From contig CAVBJF010000005.1 in assembly GCA_963596005.1 (NCBI GenBank), positions 32,052 to 96,051 of the forward strand: a stretch of 64,000 nucleotides of DNA, written 5' to 3'. This document shows positions 42,395-52,388 of the stretch, one piece after another. The number at the start of each line of letters is the position of its first letter. Positions within the stretch are counted from its first letter, which is position 1. This stretch comes from Gallibacter pasteurianus_A. Its GTDB lineage: Bacteria; Bacillota; Clostridia; Peptostreptococcales; Anaerovoracaceae. Under the pieces are notes generated by a model, which was given only the letters and a program-made list of their open reading frames with translations, had not been told where the DNA came from and did not search any database. Position numbers and translations under genes: made by a program.

Positions 42395-44006
42395 ATTTAT
42401 TTATAAGCGTTTTTGCATTTTCTATAGCTACATCAGTTATGCTGTCGCCACTGAGAAGCCTTGCTATTTCTTCGACCTTTTCGTGCTCGTCTAGGTGTCT
42501 TATAGTAGCAGTAGTTGTGAAATTGTTTGTAGTCTTTTCAATCTTATAGCTATGATTGCTAAGGGCAGCAATCTGCGGTAGGTGTGTGATTGAAATTATT
42601 TGGTGTTTTTGAGAGATTGCGAGCAGTTTTTTGCCTACGACAGAGGCTGTATGACCACTTATACCATTATCTATTTCATCAAATATCATAGTATCTATCT
42701 TATCGTAATCACCTATGATGCTTTTAAAAGCGAGCATTATTCTGGAAAGCTCACCGCCTGATGCTATTTTAGCAAGCGGCTTGAGTGGTTCTCCTGCATT
42801 TGTGCTTATCATAAATTCGACAGAGTCTATACCGTTAGAGGTGTATTTATTCATGCGCTCAACGGCAATGTGCACATTTGAAGTTTCAAAATTCAAATCA
42901 TGTAATTCGTTTTGTATTTTTTCTTCAAGTGTCAAAGCACTTCTCTTGCGTAGCTTTGTAAGCTGCTCAGTTGTTTTTTTGAGCATATCTCCAATGCGCT
43001 CTTGTTCTATTTGCATACTTGAGATATCAAGATCAATAGTCGACAATGAGTCGAGCTCATTGCGCAATTTATCGGCATAATTCAAAATATCTTCTATGGA
43101 ATTACCATATTTGCGTTTTAAAGTTGCTATCGTATCCATTCTCTCTGTTAAAAGATCGAGATCATCAGATGAGAATGAAAGCTTTTCTTTGTATTTTCTG
43201 AGTCTGCCAAAAAGATCGTCGAGCCTATAATATATATCCGAAAGCTCGTCTTCGACAGTAGCCGCATCTCTTGAAATGTTTCTGATTTCTTTTAGCGAAA
43301 GTTGCATATTATTCATGGAAGATAGTAAGGAGAAATTTTCATTATCTGATATGGAAGAAATTTCTTCAAATGTGCGATAAATTTTTTCTCTGTTTTTGCA
43401 TTCTGTCAATTTTTCTTGTAAAGCAATATCTTCCCCTAAAACAAGTGAAGCGCTTTCTATCTCGTTTAATTCGAACTTAGCAAGCTCGAGCTTTTCTTTA
43501 GATTGATCCAGTACGCTTTTTCTTGCGTTGATTTTATTTGTTATCTCTACATATGAGTTATACAGCTCGGCAACACGTTCTCTTGCAGGGAAAATGGTGC
43601 TTTTTTCGTACACATCTACAATCGCAATGTGAAGGGCAGGATTCAGTAAAAGCTGATTATCGTATTGGCCGTGTAAGTCAGCAATTTTAGAGGTTAGCGA
43701 CTGCAATTGTGCAAGACTCACAATCTCACCGTTTATTTTACAAATATTTTTGCCATTTGTGGAAAGTTCACGAGTTATGACATAGTCAGTATGTAAATAG
43801 TCAGCAACTAATTGTATGACAGCCTTGTCGGCACCGGTTCGTATATAAGAAGAATCAGCTCTGCAACCGAGGGCTAAACTTATTGCCTCTACTACGATCG
43901 ATTTGCCTGAACCCGATTCGCCGGTTATGATATTCAGGCCTTTATTAAAATTGATTTCTGCATCTTCTATAATTGCGAAATTTTTTATGCTCAAATGATT
44001 TAGCAT
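42393..44006 (-). CDS. recN: DNA repair protein RecN
   Basis: A 537-aa SMC-like ATPase that gathers broken ends in double-strand-break repair. The N-terminal Walker A is ITGESGSGKSIVVEAISLALGCRA (residues 27-50), followed by a coiled coil (about 150-370). The C-terminal ABC half has KIASGGELSRIMLAFKSI (signature) and MIFDEIDNGISG (Walker B). Length is slightly below the usual 550-570. It lies 51 bases downstream of argR on the same strand, the arrangement conserved in many Firmicutes. Confidence 0.96.
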   Translation of the reverse strand: MLNHLSIKNFAIIEDAEINFNKGLNIITGESGSGKSIVVEAISLALGCRADSSYIRTGADKAVIQLVADYLHTDYVITRELSTNGKNICKINGEIVSLAQLQSLTSKIADLHGQYDNQLLLNPALHIAIVDVYEKSTIFPARERVAELYNSYVEITNKINARKSVLDQSKEKLELAKFELNEIESASLVLGEDIALQEKLTECKNREKIYRTFEEISSISDNENFSLLSSMNNMQLSLKEIRNISRDAATVEDELSDIYYRLDDLFGRLRKYKEKLSFSSDDLDLLTERMDTIATLKRKYGNSIEDILNYADKLRNELDSLSTIDLDISSMQIEQERIGDMLKKTTEQLTKLRKRSALTLEEKIQNELHDLNFETSNVHIAVERMNKYTSNGIDSVEFMISTNAGEPLKPLAKIASGGELSRIMLAFKSIIGDYDKIDTMIFDEIDNGISGHTASVVGKKLLAISQKHQIISITHLPQIAALSNHSYKIEKTTNNFTTTATIRHLDEHEKVEEIARLLSGDSITDVAIENAKTLINK

Positions 44007-44057
44007 TATGCACTCCTAATTCAGATTGTTAATAAGATATTTATAGTATAGCACAAA

Positions 44058-44504
44058 CTACAAAATAGTGTTAAATTTTTCCATAATTTTTGGGACGCTT
44101 TTCTCAGAGTCAGCAACTATTATTATAGTGTTATCGCCGGCAAGAGAGCCGATAGTATTTGATATTCCAAATGAATCTATTGCTTCTGCCGCAGCATTTG
44201 CACAACCTGTTAAGGTTTTTACCAATATAATATTTCCCGAAGATTTTACGCTTAAAATTGTTTCCTTAAAAATCTTGATAAAGCGATCGTTTACAGGACC
44301 GTCATTACTTGTAGACACTGCATATTTATACTTTCCGGATGGAGATAAAGTTTTTATAAGCTGCAACTCTTTTATGTCGCGCGAAACGGTAGCCTGAGTC
44401 ACGTTATAGCCGGCATTTCTGAGAAGCCGGCATAGATTTTCTTGCGTGTCTATCTCATAAGTTGAAATGAGTTCAAGTATCTTGTTTTGTCTTGAATACC
44501 GCAT
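44058..44504 (-). CDS. argR: Arginine repressor ArgR
   Basis: A 148-aa hexameric-type repressor. The N-terminal winged helix has SRQNKILELISTYEIDTQENLCRLLRNAGYNVTQATVSRDIKELQLIK (parts of residues 2-50, with the ATVSRDIKEL recognition helix). The C-terminal domain (about 80-148) carries the arginine-binding and oligomerisation pattern GCANAAAEAID and GSLAGDNTIIIV with the GDNT-like motif. It controls arginine synthesis or catabolism elsewhere, since no arg genes are in the window. Upstream of recN, as in Bacillus. Confidence 0.95.
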   Translation of the reverse strand: MRYSRQNKILELISTYEIDTQENLCRLLRNAGYNVTQATVSRDIKELQLIKTLSPSGKYKYAVSTSNDGPVNDRFIKIFKETILSVKSSGNIILVKTLTGCANAAAEAIDSFGISNTIGSLAGDNTIIIVADSEKSVPKIMEKFNTIL

Positions 44505-44599
44505 TTTTTATTCCTTCCATAAAAAAAGTGATGAGCAAAGCTCATGTATATGTACGACATAAGTATACAATAGAAAAGGGAGACTTTCAATATGCAATA

Positions 44600-44628
44600 T
44601 AGACAAACATATGTTTAGATGATATAAT
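44600..44628 (+). promoter_or_regulatory. ruvC operon promoter
   Basis: TAGACA (44600-44605), 17-base spacer, TATAAT (44623-44628) with extended TGa at 44620-44622, about 28 bases before ruvC. It should drive ruvC-ruvA-ruvB-queA-tgt. No LexA-type box was recognised next to it. Confidence 0.75.
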
Positions 44629-44655
44629 TTTTACGGAATAAAATAGGAGATAAAA

Positions 44656-45171
44656 ATGAAGATACTTGGAATAGATCCCGGATATGCAATACTCGGATAT
44701 GGCATAATAGAAAAGATAGGAAATAAATTTGCTGTGGTTGATTATGGGGCCGTAACAACAGACGCAAATATTGATATGCCGGATAGATTAAAGCATATTT
44801 ATTATTCAATAATGAATATAATACAGCAATCAGAGCCGGATGAGGTTGCTATTGAGGAGCTTTTTTTTAACACAAATACAAAAACAGCGATAAAGGTTGG
44901 AGAGGCAAGAGGTGTGGCTATACTGGCGGCTGCAAACAGCGGACTTCCAATAGCTGAGTATACACCGCTTCAAATAAAGCAGGCTCTTACGGGATACGGT
45001 AGGGCGGATAAAAAACAGGTACAGCTGATGGTAAAGACAATCTTATCACTTCCTAAAATTCCAAAGCCTGACGATACAGCAGATGCTCTTGCGGCGGCAA
45101 TTTGTCATGCGCATAGCACCTCAGATAATGACAAGATAAAAAAAATGAAGGAATTAATGAAAGGTAAATAA
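44656..45171 (+). CDS. ruvC: Crossover junction endodeoxyribonuclease RuvC
   Basis: A 171-aa Holliday-junction resolvase. The metal-binding carboxylates are in GIDPGYAILGYG (D7), AIEELFF (glutamate) and PKPDDTADALAAAICH (paired aspartates). The order ruvC-ruvA-ruvB immediately following makes the identity secure. Shine-Dalgarno aggaga lies 7 bases upstream. Single-domain and complete. Confidence 0.96.
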   Translation: MKILGIDPGYAILGYGIIEKIGNKFAVVDYGAVTTDANIDMPDRLKHIYYSIMNIIQQSEPDEVAIEELFFNTNTKTAIKVGEARGVAILAAANSGLPIAEYTPLQIKQALTGYGRADKKQVQLMVKTILSLPKIPKPDDTADALAAAICHAHSTSDNDKIKKMKELMKGK

Positions 45172-45172
45172 A

Positions 45173-45766
45173 TTGATAAATTATATAAAAGGAATACTCG
45201 CATACAAAGGTGAAAATGCGATAATAGTAGAAACATCGGGGATAGGTTATAATATAAACGTACCTACAAATAGCCCATTTTATCTAAAAGAGGTAAATGA
45301 GACGATAAAAGTATATACCGTGATGATTGTCAGAGAAGACGATATGAGCCTTTATGGATTTGAAAACATGGAAGAACTTGATATATTTAAGAAGCTCATA
45401 GGCATAAATGGTGTAGGAGCAAAAGCAGGACTTGCGATTTTTTCGGCCATGAGTGCAAATGAAATAAAAAGGGCTGTCATCCTTGAAGATCATGCGCAAT
45501 TTACAAGGGCAAACGGCATAGGCAAAAAGACAGCTCAGAGGATTGTGCTTGACTTAAAGGATAAATTCAAGGATTATATTGCAGATGACGAGAAGGCAAC
45601 AATAGGCGAGAACAAGGCCTTTGCGCATGGCATAGAAAATGAAGCAATAGAAGCACTTGTCGGCCTTGGATATTCACGTATAGAGGCAAGTAGCGCAATA
45701 TCAAAGGTATCAGGAGATACGGCAACAGTAGAGGAGTGTATCAAGCAGGCACTTAAAAATATTTAG
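45173..45766 (+). CDS. ruvA: Holliday junction branch migration protein RuvA
   Basis: A 197-aa tetrameric protein that holds the junction for RuvB. The OB-fold domain (1-62) is followed by two helix-hairpin-helix motifs, LIGINGVGAKAGLAIF and RANGIGKKTAQRIVLDL, and a C-terminal RuvB-binding domain (EAIEALVGLGYSRIEASSAI). The start codon is TTG at 45173, with aaggt 8 bases upstream, one base after the ruvC stop; no ATG alternative retains the conserved N-terminal MINYIKGIL. The rare start may set RuvA below RuvB. Confidence 0.95.
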   Translation: MINYIKGILAYKGENAIIVETSGIGYNINVPTNSPFYLKEVNETIKVYTVMIVREDDMSLYGFENMEELDIFKKLIGINGVGAKAGLAIFSAMSANEIKRAVILEDHAQFTRANGIGKKTAQRIVLDLKDKFKDYIADDEKATIGENKAFAHGIENEAIEALVGLGYSRIEASSAISKVSGDTATVEECIKQALKNI

Positions 45767-45777
45767 GAGGCATACAG

Positions 45778-46782
45778 ATGTTTGATGAAGAGAGAATAAC
45801 GGATACATATCAAAATCCAAATGAAGAAAAAAACGAGTTTACGCTCAGGCCTCAGACCTTAGATGAATATATAGGACAAAAAGCCGTTACAGACAACTTA
45901 AAAATTTTCATAGAGGCGGCTAAGCTAAGAAATGAACCGCTTGATCACGTGTTATTTTACGGACCTCCCGGCCTTGGCAAAACAACGCTTGCAGGCATCA
46001 TAGCTAAGGAACTTGGAGTAGAGATAAGGATAACTTCAGGCCCGGCTATCGAAAGAGCCGGAGATCTTGCAGCTATCCTCACAAACCTAAATGAAAACGA
46101 TGTTTTATTTATAGATGAAATACACAGATTAAACAGATCTGTAGAGGAAGTTTTATACAGTGCAATGGAGGATTATGCACTTGATATTATAATAGGCAAA
46201 GGACCGTCAGCGAGATCTATCAGATTAGATCTTTCAAAATTTACTTTGATAGGGGCAACAACAAGAGCAGGCAGTCTTTCTGCACCGCTTAGAGATAGAT
46301 TTGGCGTAATGGCGAAATTTGAGAGCTATACAACAGAAGAGCTTGCGACTATAATAAGAAGGAGTGCAGCAATACTTGGTATCGAAGCAGATGATGATTC
46401 GATGCTTGAAATGGCAATGCGCTCAAGAGGCACGCCGAGAGTTGCCAATAGGATTTTAAAGAGGGTTCGGGATTTTTCGCAGGTAAAGGGTGACGGTGTT
46501 ATCAATCTTGAGATAACAAAAAAAGCACTCGATGCACTTGGCGTAGATATGCTTGGACTTGAAAATTTGGACAGAGAGATATTAAATGTTATAATAACAA
46601 GGTTCGGAGGGGGACCTGTAGGCATCGATACCATAGCGGCATCCCTCGGAGAAGAACGAGTGACTATAGAGGATGTGTATGAGCCTTATTTGATACAAAG
46701 GGGCTTACTACACAGGACACCAAAGGGCAGAATAGCCTCGCAGAGGGCGTATGAGCACCTTGGCATAGAAATGGAGAACTAA
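45778..46782 (+). CDS. ruvB: Holliday junction branch migration helicase RuvB
   Basis: A 334-aa AAA+ motor. Walker A is GPPGLGKTTLA (residues about 61-71), Walker B VLFIDEIHRLNRSVEE, sensor 1 IGATTRAGSLS, and the arginine finger region SAPLRDRFGV. The C-terminal winged helix ends with RTPKGRIASQRAYEHL. Full length. Its stop overlaps the queA ATG by one base (TAATG). Confidence 0.97.
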   Translation: MFDEERITDTYQNPNEEKNEFTLRPQTLDEYIGQKAVTDNLKIFIEAAKLRNEPLDHVLFYGPPGLGKTTLAGIIAKELGVEIRITSGPAIERAGDLAAILTNLNENDVLFIDEIHRLNRSVEEVLYSAMEDYALDIIIGKGPSARSIRLDLSKFTLIGATTRAGSLSAPLRDRFGVMAKFESYTTEELATIIRRSAAILGIEADDDSMLEMAMRSRGTPRVANRILKRVRDFSQVKGDGVINLEITKKALDALGVDMLGLENLDREILNVIITRFGGGPVGIDTIAASLGEERVTIEDVYEPYLIQRGLLHRTPKGRIASQRAYEHLGIEMEN

Positions 46783-47825
46783 TGAAGGTAGAAGATTTCA
46801 ATTATGAGCTTGATGAGCATTTTATAGCGCAAACACCGACGATAAAAAGGGATTCATCAAAGCTCATGGTTTTAAATAGAAAAGAAAATAGTATATCGCA
46901 CAGACATTTCGCTGATATCATCGAATATTTAGATGAGGGCGACTGTTTGGTATTAAACAATTCCAAAGTTATACCTGCACGACTTTTCGGAGCAAAGGTA
47001 AGCACAGGTGTAAATGTGGAATTTTTGCTGATTAAAAGGATAGACGGCGATAGATGGGAAAGCATGGTCAGACCGGGCAGAAGATTAAAAAAAGGCGACC
47101 GTGTAAAATTTGCCGACGATTTTTTTGCTGATATCATAGATTATGGTAAAGACGGTACGCGTATCGTGGAATTTAAATACAGCGGTATATTTATGGAAAG
47201 GCTTGAAGAGCTTGGCAAGATGCCACTTCCGCCATATATACAAAGAGATGAAATAAAAAGTGACAAAGACAGATATCAGACGGTATATTGTAGGGATGAG
47301 GGCTCTGTTGCAGCGCCTACTGCAGGTCTGCACTTTACTGAAGAACTGCTCGACAAGATAGAAAAAAAGGGCATAAAACTTACTTATGTAACCCTACATG
47401 TAGGCATAGGTACGTTTAGACCTGTGAAGTGCGATGATGTGGAAGAACACAAAATGCACTTTGAGGAGTATTATATAAGCAATGAGGCTGCAGAGCAGAT
47501 AAATATGACAAAGAAAAGCGGTGGCAAGATAGTGTCAGTCGGTACGACATCTACAAGGACTATAGAAAGCGCCGCATATTACGATGAAAAGGAAGGCTTT
47601 TACAAGGTAAAAGCTGGGCACGCGAGCACAGGGATATTTATATATCCGGGATATGAGTTTAAGATAACGGATAGGCTGATAACCAATTTTCACCTGCCAA
47701 AATCGACGCTTCTGATGCTCGTGTCGGCGCTATACGACAGGAACCACATACTTTCGGCATATGAGGAAGCAAAAGCAAACGATTACAGATTTTTCAGTTA
47801 TGGCGATGCGATGCTGATATATTAG
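46782..47825 (+). CDS. queA: S-adenosylmethionine:tRNA ribosyltransferase-isomerase
   Basis: A 347-aa enzyme that adds the epoxycyclopentanediol-like ring from S-adenosylmethionine to 7-aminomethyl-7-deazaguanine in tRNA, the penultimate step of queuosine formation. Signature stretches: NYELDEHFIAQTP, LVLNNSKVIPARLFG, SVAAPTAGLHFTEELL, TYVTLHVGIGTFRPV and NFHLPKSTLLMLVSA. Complete. It follows ruvB with a one-base overlap and precedes tgt by 41 bases. Confidence 0.96.
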   Translation: MKVEDFNYELDEHFIAQTPTIKRDSSKLMVLNRKENSISHRHFADIIEYLDEGDCLVLNNSKVIPARLFGAKVSTGVNVEFLLIKRIDGDRWESMVRPGRRLKKGDRVKFADDFFADIIDYGKDGTRIVEFKYSGIFMERLEELGKMPLPPYIQRDEIKSDKDRYQTVYCRDEGSVAAPTAGLHFTEELLDKIEKKGIKLTYVTLHVGIGTFRPVKCDDVEEHKMHFEEYYISNEAAEQINMTKKSGGKIVSVGTTSTRTIESAAYYDEKEGFYKVKAGHASTGIFIYPGYEFKITDRLITNFHLPKSTLLMLVSALYDRNHILSAYEEAKANDYRFFSYGDAMLIY

Positions 47826-47866
47826 AGTTTATTTAAGCTATTTTTAAGCAAGAAAGAGATAATTAT

Positions 47867-48991
47867 ATGAGTGCATTAACATATAAACTTATAAAAAAAG
47901 ATAAAAGGACAAAGGCTCGAAGAGGTGAGATTACGACAAAGCACGGCACGATACAAACACCTGTATTTATGCCTGTAGGCACCGCAGGAGCTGTTAAGGC
48001 GATGAGACCGGAGGAGGTAAAGGAGATAGGTGCAGAGATAATTTTAAGCAACACCTATCATTTATATTTAAGACCGGGTCATGAGATTGTAAGACAAGCA
48101 GGCGGGCTTCATAAGTTTATGAACTGGGATAGAGCAATATTGACTGACAGCGGAGGATTTCAGGTTTTCAGCCTCGGTGATTTGAGAAAGATAACAGAAG
48201 AGGGCGTAGAGTTTAGATCTTTTATAGACGGATCAAAACATATGCTGTCACCTGAAAAATCGATAGAAGTGCAAAATGCACTTGGTGCGGATATAATCAT
48301 GGCCTTTGACGAATGCACGCCGTATCCGTCAGAGCACGAATATGCAAAAGCTTCGCTTGAGCGAACTACAAGATGGCTTAAACGCTGTATAGATGCACAT
48401 AAAAATCCAGAAGAACAGGCGCTTTTTGGCATAGTCCAGGGTGGTATGTATAAGGATTTGAGAAAGCAAAGTGCCAGCGAGATTACGCAGCTTGACTTGC
48501 CCGGATACGCTGTCGGAGGGCTTAGCGTGGGGGAGCCAAAGGAAATGATGTGTGATATGCTCGATGAGATGGACAGCTTATTGCCAAGTGGGAAGCCGAG
48601 ATATCTCATGGGAGTAGGTACTCCTGACTATTTATTCGAGGGAGTTGAGAGAGGCATAGATATGTTCGATTGCGTACTTCCGACGCGTATAGCTAGAAAC
48701 GGCACCGCTATGACAAGCAGAGGCGTTGTAAATATAAAAAATGCCAAATATGAGAGGGACTTTACATCGCTTGATCACGAATGCGATTGCTATACATGCA
48801 GGAACTATTCGAGGGCATATTTGAGGCATATGTTTAAGGCAAATGAAATTATGTCGTCAATGCTTTTGTCAAATCATAACCTGCATTTCCTTGTAAATAC
48901 GATGAAAAACATAAGAAAGGCTATAGAGGAAGACAGATTTTTAGAATACAAAGAGGAGTTTTATAAGAAATATGGATATTTGCAAGGCTAA
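47867..48991 (+). CDS. tgt: Queuine tRNA-ribosyltransferase (bacterial TGT)
   Basis: A 374-aa TIM-barrel enzyme exchanging guanine 34 for preQ1 in tRNAs for Asp, Asn, His and Tyr. The catalytic region includes LTDSGGFQVFSLG and, downstream, the second aspartate in DCVLPTRIARNG. Zinc ligands are in DCYTCRNY with the upstream CDC and a histidine near SNHNLHFL. Works directly before QueA. It overlaps the downstream methyltransferase gene by 20 bases. Confidence 0.97.
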   Translation: MSALTYKLIKKDKRTKARRGEITTKHGTIQTPVFMPVGTAGAVKAMRPEEVKEIGAEIILSNTYHLYLRPGHEIVRQAGGLHKFMNWDRAILTDSGGFQVFSLGDLRKITEEGVEFRSFIDGSKHMLSPEKSIEVQNALGADIIMAFDECTPYPSEHEYAKASLERTTRWLKRCIDAHKNPEEQALFGIVQGGMYKDLRKQSASEITQLDLPGYAVGGLSVGEPKEMMCDMLDEMDSLLPSGKPRYLMGVGTPDYLFEGVERGIDMFDCVLPTRIARNGTAMTSRGVVNIKNAKYERDFTSLDHECDCYTCRNYSRAYLRHMFKANEIMSSMLLSNHNLHFLVNTMKNIRKAIEEDRFLEYKEEFYKKYGYLQG

Positions 48992-50129
48992 GGATATTTG
49001 CGGAGGATGTACAAGTCAAGGCATTCCATACGAAAAGCAATTGGAAATAAAGGAAAAACAGGTTCTTGATTTAATCGAAGCAAAAAAGCTCCATATTGAC
49101 AAGATAGAAGAAATTGAGCCGGCTCCCGAAATTTTCGGATATAGAAATAAAATGGAATATACATTCGGCGATCTTGAAAAGGACGGGGAGTTGACACTTG
49201 GCATGCACAAAAAAAGACATTTTATGTCGATAGTAACAGTCGATGAGTGTATGCTTGTACATGATGATTTTAATAAAATACTTAGAGCGGTTTTAAATTG
49301 GGCAAAGGAAAACGGTTATACAAAATACCATAAAAAAACTCACAAAGGGCTTTTGAGACACCTTGTCATAAGGCGTGGTATAAAGAGCAATCAAATCCTT
49401 GTAAACATCATCACGACAAGCGAAGACGGTTTTGATGAAAAAGGCTTTGTCAATCTTATAAAAAGACTTTCATTAGAGCATAAAATCGCAGGTATATTAA
49501 GGACGATCAATGATGAACTCGCAGATGCGGTAAAATGTAATGAGCTCAGAGTATTATTCGGTAAACCATCGTATGATGAGGAAATTTCCGGACTTAAATT
49601 TAAGGTCGCAGCATTTTCTTTTTTTCAGACAAATGTTTTAGCTGCCGAGAGATTGTATAAAGAAGCAATTGCACTTATAGATAATCTTGATGAAAAGACG
49701 GTTTTTGATCTTTTTTGTGGTACAGGTACTATTACGCAAATAGCTTCTCAAAAAGCGAAAAAGGCTGTAGGTATAGAGATTGTGGCGGAAGCGATTGAGA
49801 CGGCAAAAGAAAGTGCATATGTAAACGGGCTTTCCGATAAATGTGAATTTATAGCAGGTGATGTTTTTGATGTGATGGAAAATATTTCCGAAAAACCGGA
49901 TGTCATCATAGCAGATCCGCCACGGATGGGTATAGCACCAAAGGCCTTGGATAAGATTATTTCGTATAGTGCGGAGCAGATAGTATATATATCTTGCAAT
50001 CCAAAGACGCTAATCGAAAATTTATACTATTTGCAATATAACGGATATGATGTTAAATACTTAAAGCCGTTTGATAATTTTCCAAATACAAAGCATACGG
50101 AATGTATAGCTTTATTATATAAAAGATGA
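48972..50129 (+). CDS. RNA uracil-5-methyltransferase (RlmD/RlmCD/TrmA family)
   Basis: A 385-aa SAM-dependent methyltransferase forming 5-methyluridine in rRNA or tRNA. The N terminus has an iron-sulphur ligand cluster (C4, C10, C13: CKAKDICGGC), but the usual N-terminal TRAM domain is missing, so the protein starts directly with the cluster. The SAM-binding motif is VFDLFCGTGTIT, then IADPPRMGI and the catalytic cysteine IVYISCNPKTL, and a terminal glutamate in KHTECIALL. RlmCD would fit Firmicutes, but the missing TRAM domain leaves substrate choice open. Overlaps tgt. Confidence 0.9.
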   Translation: MDICKAKDICGGCTSQGIPYEKQLEIKEKQVLDLIEAKKLHIDKIEEIEPAPEIFGYRNKMEYTFGDLEKDGELTLGMHKKRHFMSIVTVDECMLVHDDFNKILRAVLNWAKENGYTKYHKKTHKGLLRHLVIRRGIKSNQILVNIITTSEDGFDEKGFVNLIKRLSLEHKIAGILRTINDELADAVKCNELRVLFGKPSYDEEISGLKFKVAAFSFFQTNVLAAERLYKEAIALIDNLDEKTVFDLFCGTGTITQIASQKAKKAVGIEIVAEAIETAKESAYVNGLSDKCEFIAGDVFDVMENISEKPDVIIADPPRMGIAPKALDKIISYSAEQIVYISCNPKTLIENLYYLQYNGYDVKYLKPFDNFPNTKHTECIALLYKR

Positions 50130-50155
50130 TAATGTGATTTAAAAGGAGGAAAAAA

Positions 50156-50977
50156 ATGAAATCATATATTTCAGAGTTTTTAGGTACATTTTTCTTAGTA
50201 TTATTTGGATGTGGAGCAATGGTAGCGCTCAATTTCCTTGTGGGAGCAATGAGCGTGTTGCCGCTTGGATTTACAACTCTTGCAGTAGCAATAGCCTTCG
50301 GAACAACTATGACGGTTATGTATTACACATTTGAAAAAAACTCGGGCAGCCATTTTAACCCGGCAGTTTCACTTGCTGTCTTTTTGGATGGTGGATTTAA
50401 CAGGGCAAAGGACTTTATCATTTATATGATAATGCAATTCGCAGGAGCAATAGCCGCAATAGCTACAATTTGGCTCGTGACAGGACAAAAATCAACGCTT
50501 GGGCAGATAGGATACGGAGATGCCAGTCCGCTTTATCTTGGTACTGTTTCGGTAGCTGTGGTGGAGCTTATAGCTTCATTTGCATTTGTTTTGATATATC
50601 TTGCTGTAAAAGAGAATGAAAATACTAAAAAATCAGCAGGTCTATTGATAGGCTTGGCGCTGACAGCCGTATATGCGTTTAGTATTCCATATACATCGGG
50701 AGGTGTAAATCCTGCAAGAATACTTGCGCCTGCAGTATTTACCTTGGGTGATACTATTAAGCAAGCGCCTATACTTGTTTTGGTACCGTTCTTAGGAGCT
50801 GCATTGGCTTTTCTCGTATTCAGAGGACTTATCAGTGACAGACCGTTAAGAAATAAAGAAAAAGACAAGAACAAAGAACCAAAAGAAAAAAAGAAGTGGT
50901 TCAAAAAGAAGAACAAGCTTGTACAGGATGCCGCAACTGATTTTATGCCAGAAACGGAGATTAAAAAGGAAATCTAA
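50156..50977 (+). CDS. Aquaporin / glycerol-facilitator family channel
   Basis: A 273-aa MIP-family channel with six transmembrane segments and both half-helix NPA motifs: SHFNPAVS (about residue 63) and GGVNPARIL (about 184). The residue after the second NPAR is isoleucine, neither the D typical of GlpF nor the S of many AqpZ proteins, so water or glycerol cannot be chosen. The last 50 residues form a long, strongly charged K/E-rich cytoplasmic tail. Good Shine-Dalgarno aaggagg. The next gene begins one base after its stop. Confidence 0.93.
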   Translation: MKSYISEFLGTFFLVLFGCGAMVALNFLVGAMSVLPLGFTTLAVAIAFGTTMTVMYYTFEKNSGSHFNPAVSLAVFLDGGFNRAKDFIIYMIMQFAGAIAAIATIWLVTGQKSTLGQIGYGDASPLYLGTVSVAVVELIASFAFVLIYLAVKENENTKKSAGLLIGLALTAVYAFSIPYTSGGVNPARILAPAVFTLGDTIKQAPILVLVPFLGAALAFLVFRGLISDRPLRNKEKDKNKEPKEKKKWFKKKNKLVQDAATDFMPETEIKKEI

Positions 50978-50978
50978 G

Positions 50979-52379
50979 ATGAAAAAAGCGATAGCATGGA
51001 TTTTAGTAATAGCTTTAGTTGTGACAAGCGCAGCGTTTATTTTTACAAGCTGTGGTAATGACGGAAAAAAACTGAGCGAAAATGTAGAAAATGATATTAA
51101 GACATATAGTGATGATTTAAAAGCAAAGATGAGCACAGCAGACAGTGTGGGCGACTTTGCGGATTTGCTATATGATTATTGTGATGAGCAGGGTTTTGAT
51201 GTTAAAAAAGTCACAGGCAAAAATATAGTAATAACGGCAGATAAAACTGCTAACAGTACCGATACAGAGTCAAAACTATTTGTGCTGGAATTTAAAAATG
51301 ATGCAGATGAAGACTCATGTGAGACTATAGCTAATGCGCTTGCTATCATAAACAATCTAGAGGAGCATGGAGAGATAAAGCTTGTTATGACGCCTTATTC
51401 TGAAAATGATGATATTGGGGTATCCAAGCTGAGCTCTAAATATTTAAATGCAGATAAAATATATAACTTGACGTATGCAGGGGATATAGCGTTATTTGAT
51501 TCTATAGCCGGAAGCAAAAAATATATTATATCAGACAGTATTACTAAACAGAGCGTAAAGGGCACTTTAGCATATAAGATCAAAATATCAGGTTTAAAAG
51601 CGAAGGATAGCGGAGAAAGAAGTGAGGAATATATAAATCCTATTGTTTATATAGGAGATTTTTTATCTGAGATAAAAAGCGATAGCATAAATGTGGAGAT
51701 AGCTTCGTTTGAAAGTACAGGCTCAACTTATAGCTATCCAAATGAGGCGACCGCAACTATAGTTATAGAAAATACCGCAAAGACCGACTTTACAAAAGAG
51801 ATAGAAAAGAAAAAGACGAAATTCGATAAGGAGAAGAGCGAAAAAAATATCGATGCAACACTAGAAATTTCAGAAGTGGATACACCAAGGTATGCGTATT
51901 CTTATGATGACACATCGAGCATATTGGCGCTTTTGCAAACCTTAACAGATGGCGTGTTTGCGACTACAAAACCCGATTACGAAGGAGATGTGCTTGGCAT
52001 ATCTACGATATATTCTGTCAGCACAAAAAATGGTATCAATATAAATTCAGTAGGCAGATACGCAGACGATGCGACAAAGCAGGAAATGGATACTACGTAT
52101 GCCGCAATAGCGAGTTTGGCAGATTTTAAGCTGACACAAAAGGAGATGAAATCTATTTGGTCTCAAGGAGAAAATGCTATCGTAAGTGACGAGGCATTTA
52201 ATAATGCTCTAAAAGACAATGGTATTAAGATAGATTATATATCTGCTTTTACAGATGAGCCTTGTGCAGATATATCCGAAACTACAGGAGATATTCCGAT
52301 GGTTACGATTGGCACAAATGCAGATGATGGAGCGGATTTAGTCGTTGCTTTTATAAAATATTTATCAGGGGCATATTGA
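50979..52379 (+). CDS. Putative secreted lipoprotein of unknown function
   Basis: Not recognised as a known family. A 466-aa protein with a lipoprotein signal peptide (MKKAIAWILVIALVVTSAAF then IFTSC, cysteine 25; the -3 residue F is unusual but acceptable). The mature part is acidic and alternates charged helices and strands, with no enzymatic motif visible. A repeated theme of M28-peptidase-like or sugar-binding motifs was looked for and not found. I start at ATG 50979 because everything upstream would read through the end of the channel gene. It is probably co-transcribed with the aquaporin gene and precedes the nrdD promoter. Confidence 0.8.
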   Translation: MKKAIAWILVIALVVTSAAFIFTSCGNDGKKLSENVENDIKTYSDDLKAKMSTADSVGDFADLLYDYCDEQGFDVKKVTGKNIVITADKTANSTDTESKLFVLEFKNDADEDSCETIANALAIINNLEEHGEIKLVMTPYSENDDIGVSKLSSKYLNADKIYNLTYAGDIALFDSIAGSKKYIISDSITKQSVKGTLAYKIKISGLKAKDSGERSEEYINPIVYIGDFLSEIKSDSINVEIASFESTGSTYSYPNEATATIVIENTAKTDFTKEIEKKKTKFDKEKSEKNIDATLEISEVDTPRYAYSYDDTSSILALLQTLTDGVFATTKPDYEGDVLGISTIYSVSTKNGININSVGRYADDATKQEMDTTYAAIASLADFKLTQKEMKSIWSQGENAIVSDEAFNNALKDNGIKIDYISAFTDEPCADISETTGDIPMVTIGTNADDGADLVVAFIKYLSGAY

Positions 52380-52388
52380 TTTATACTA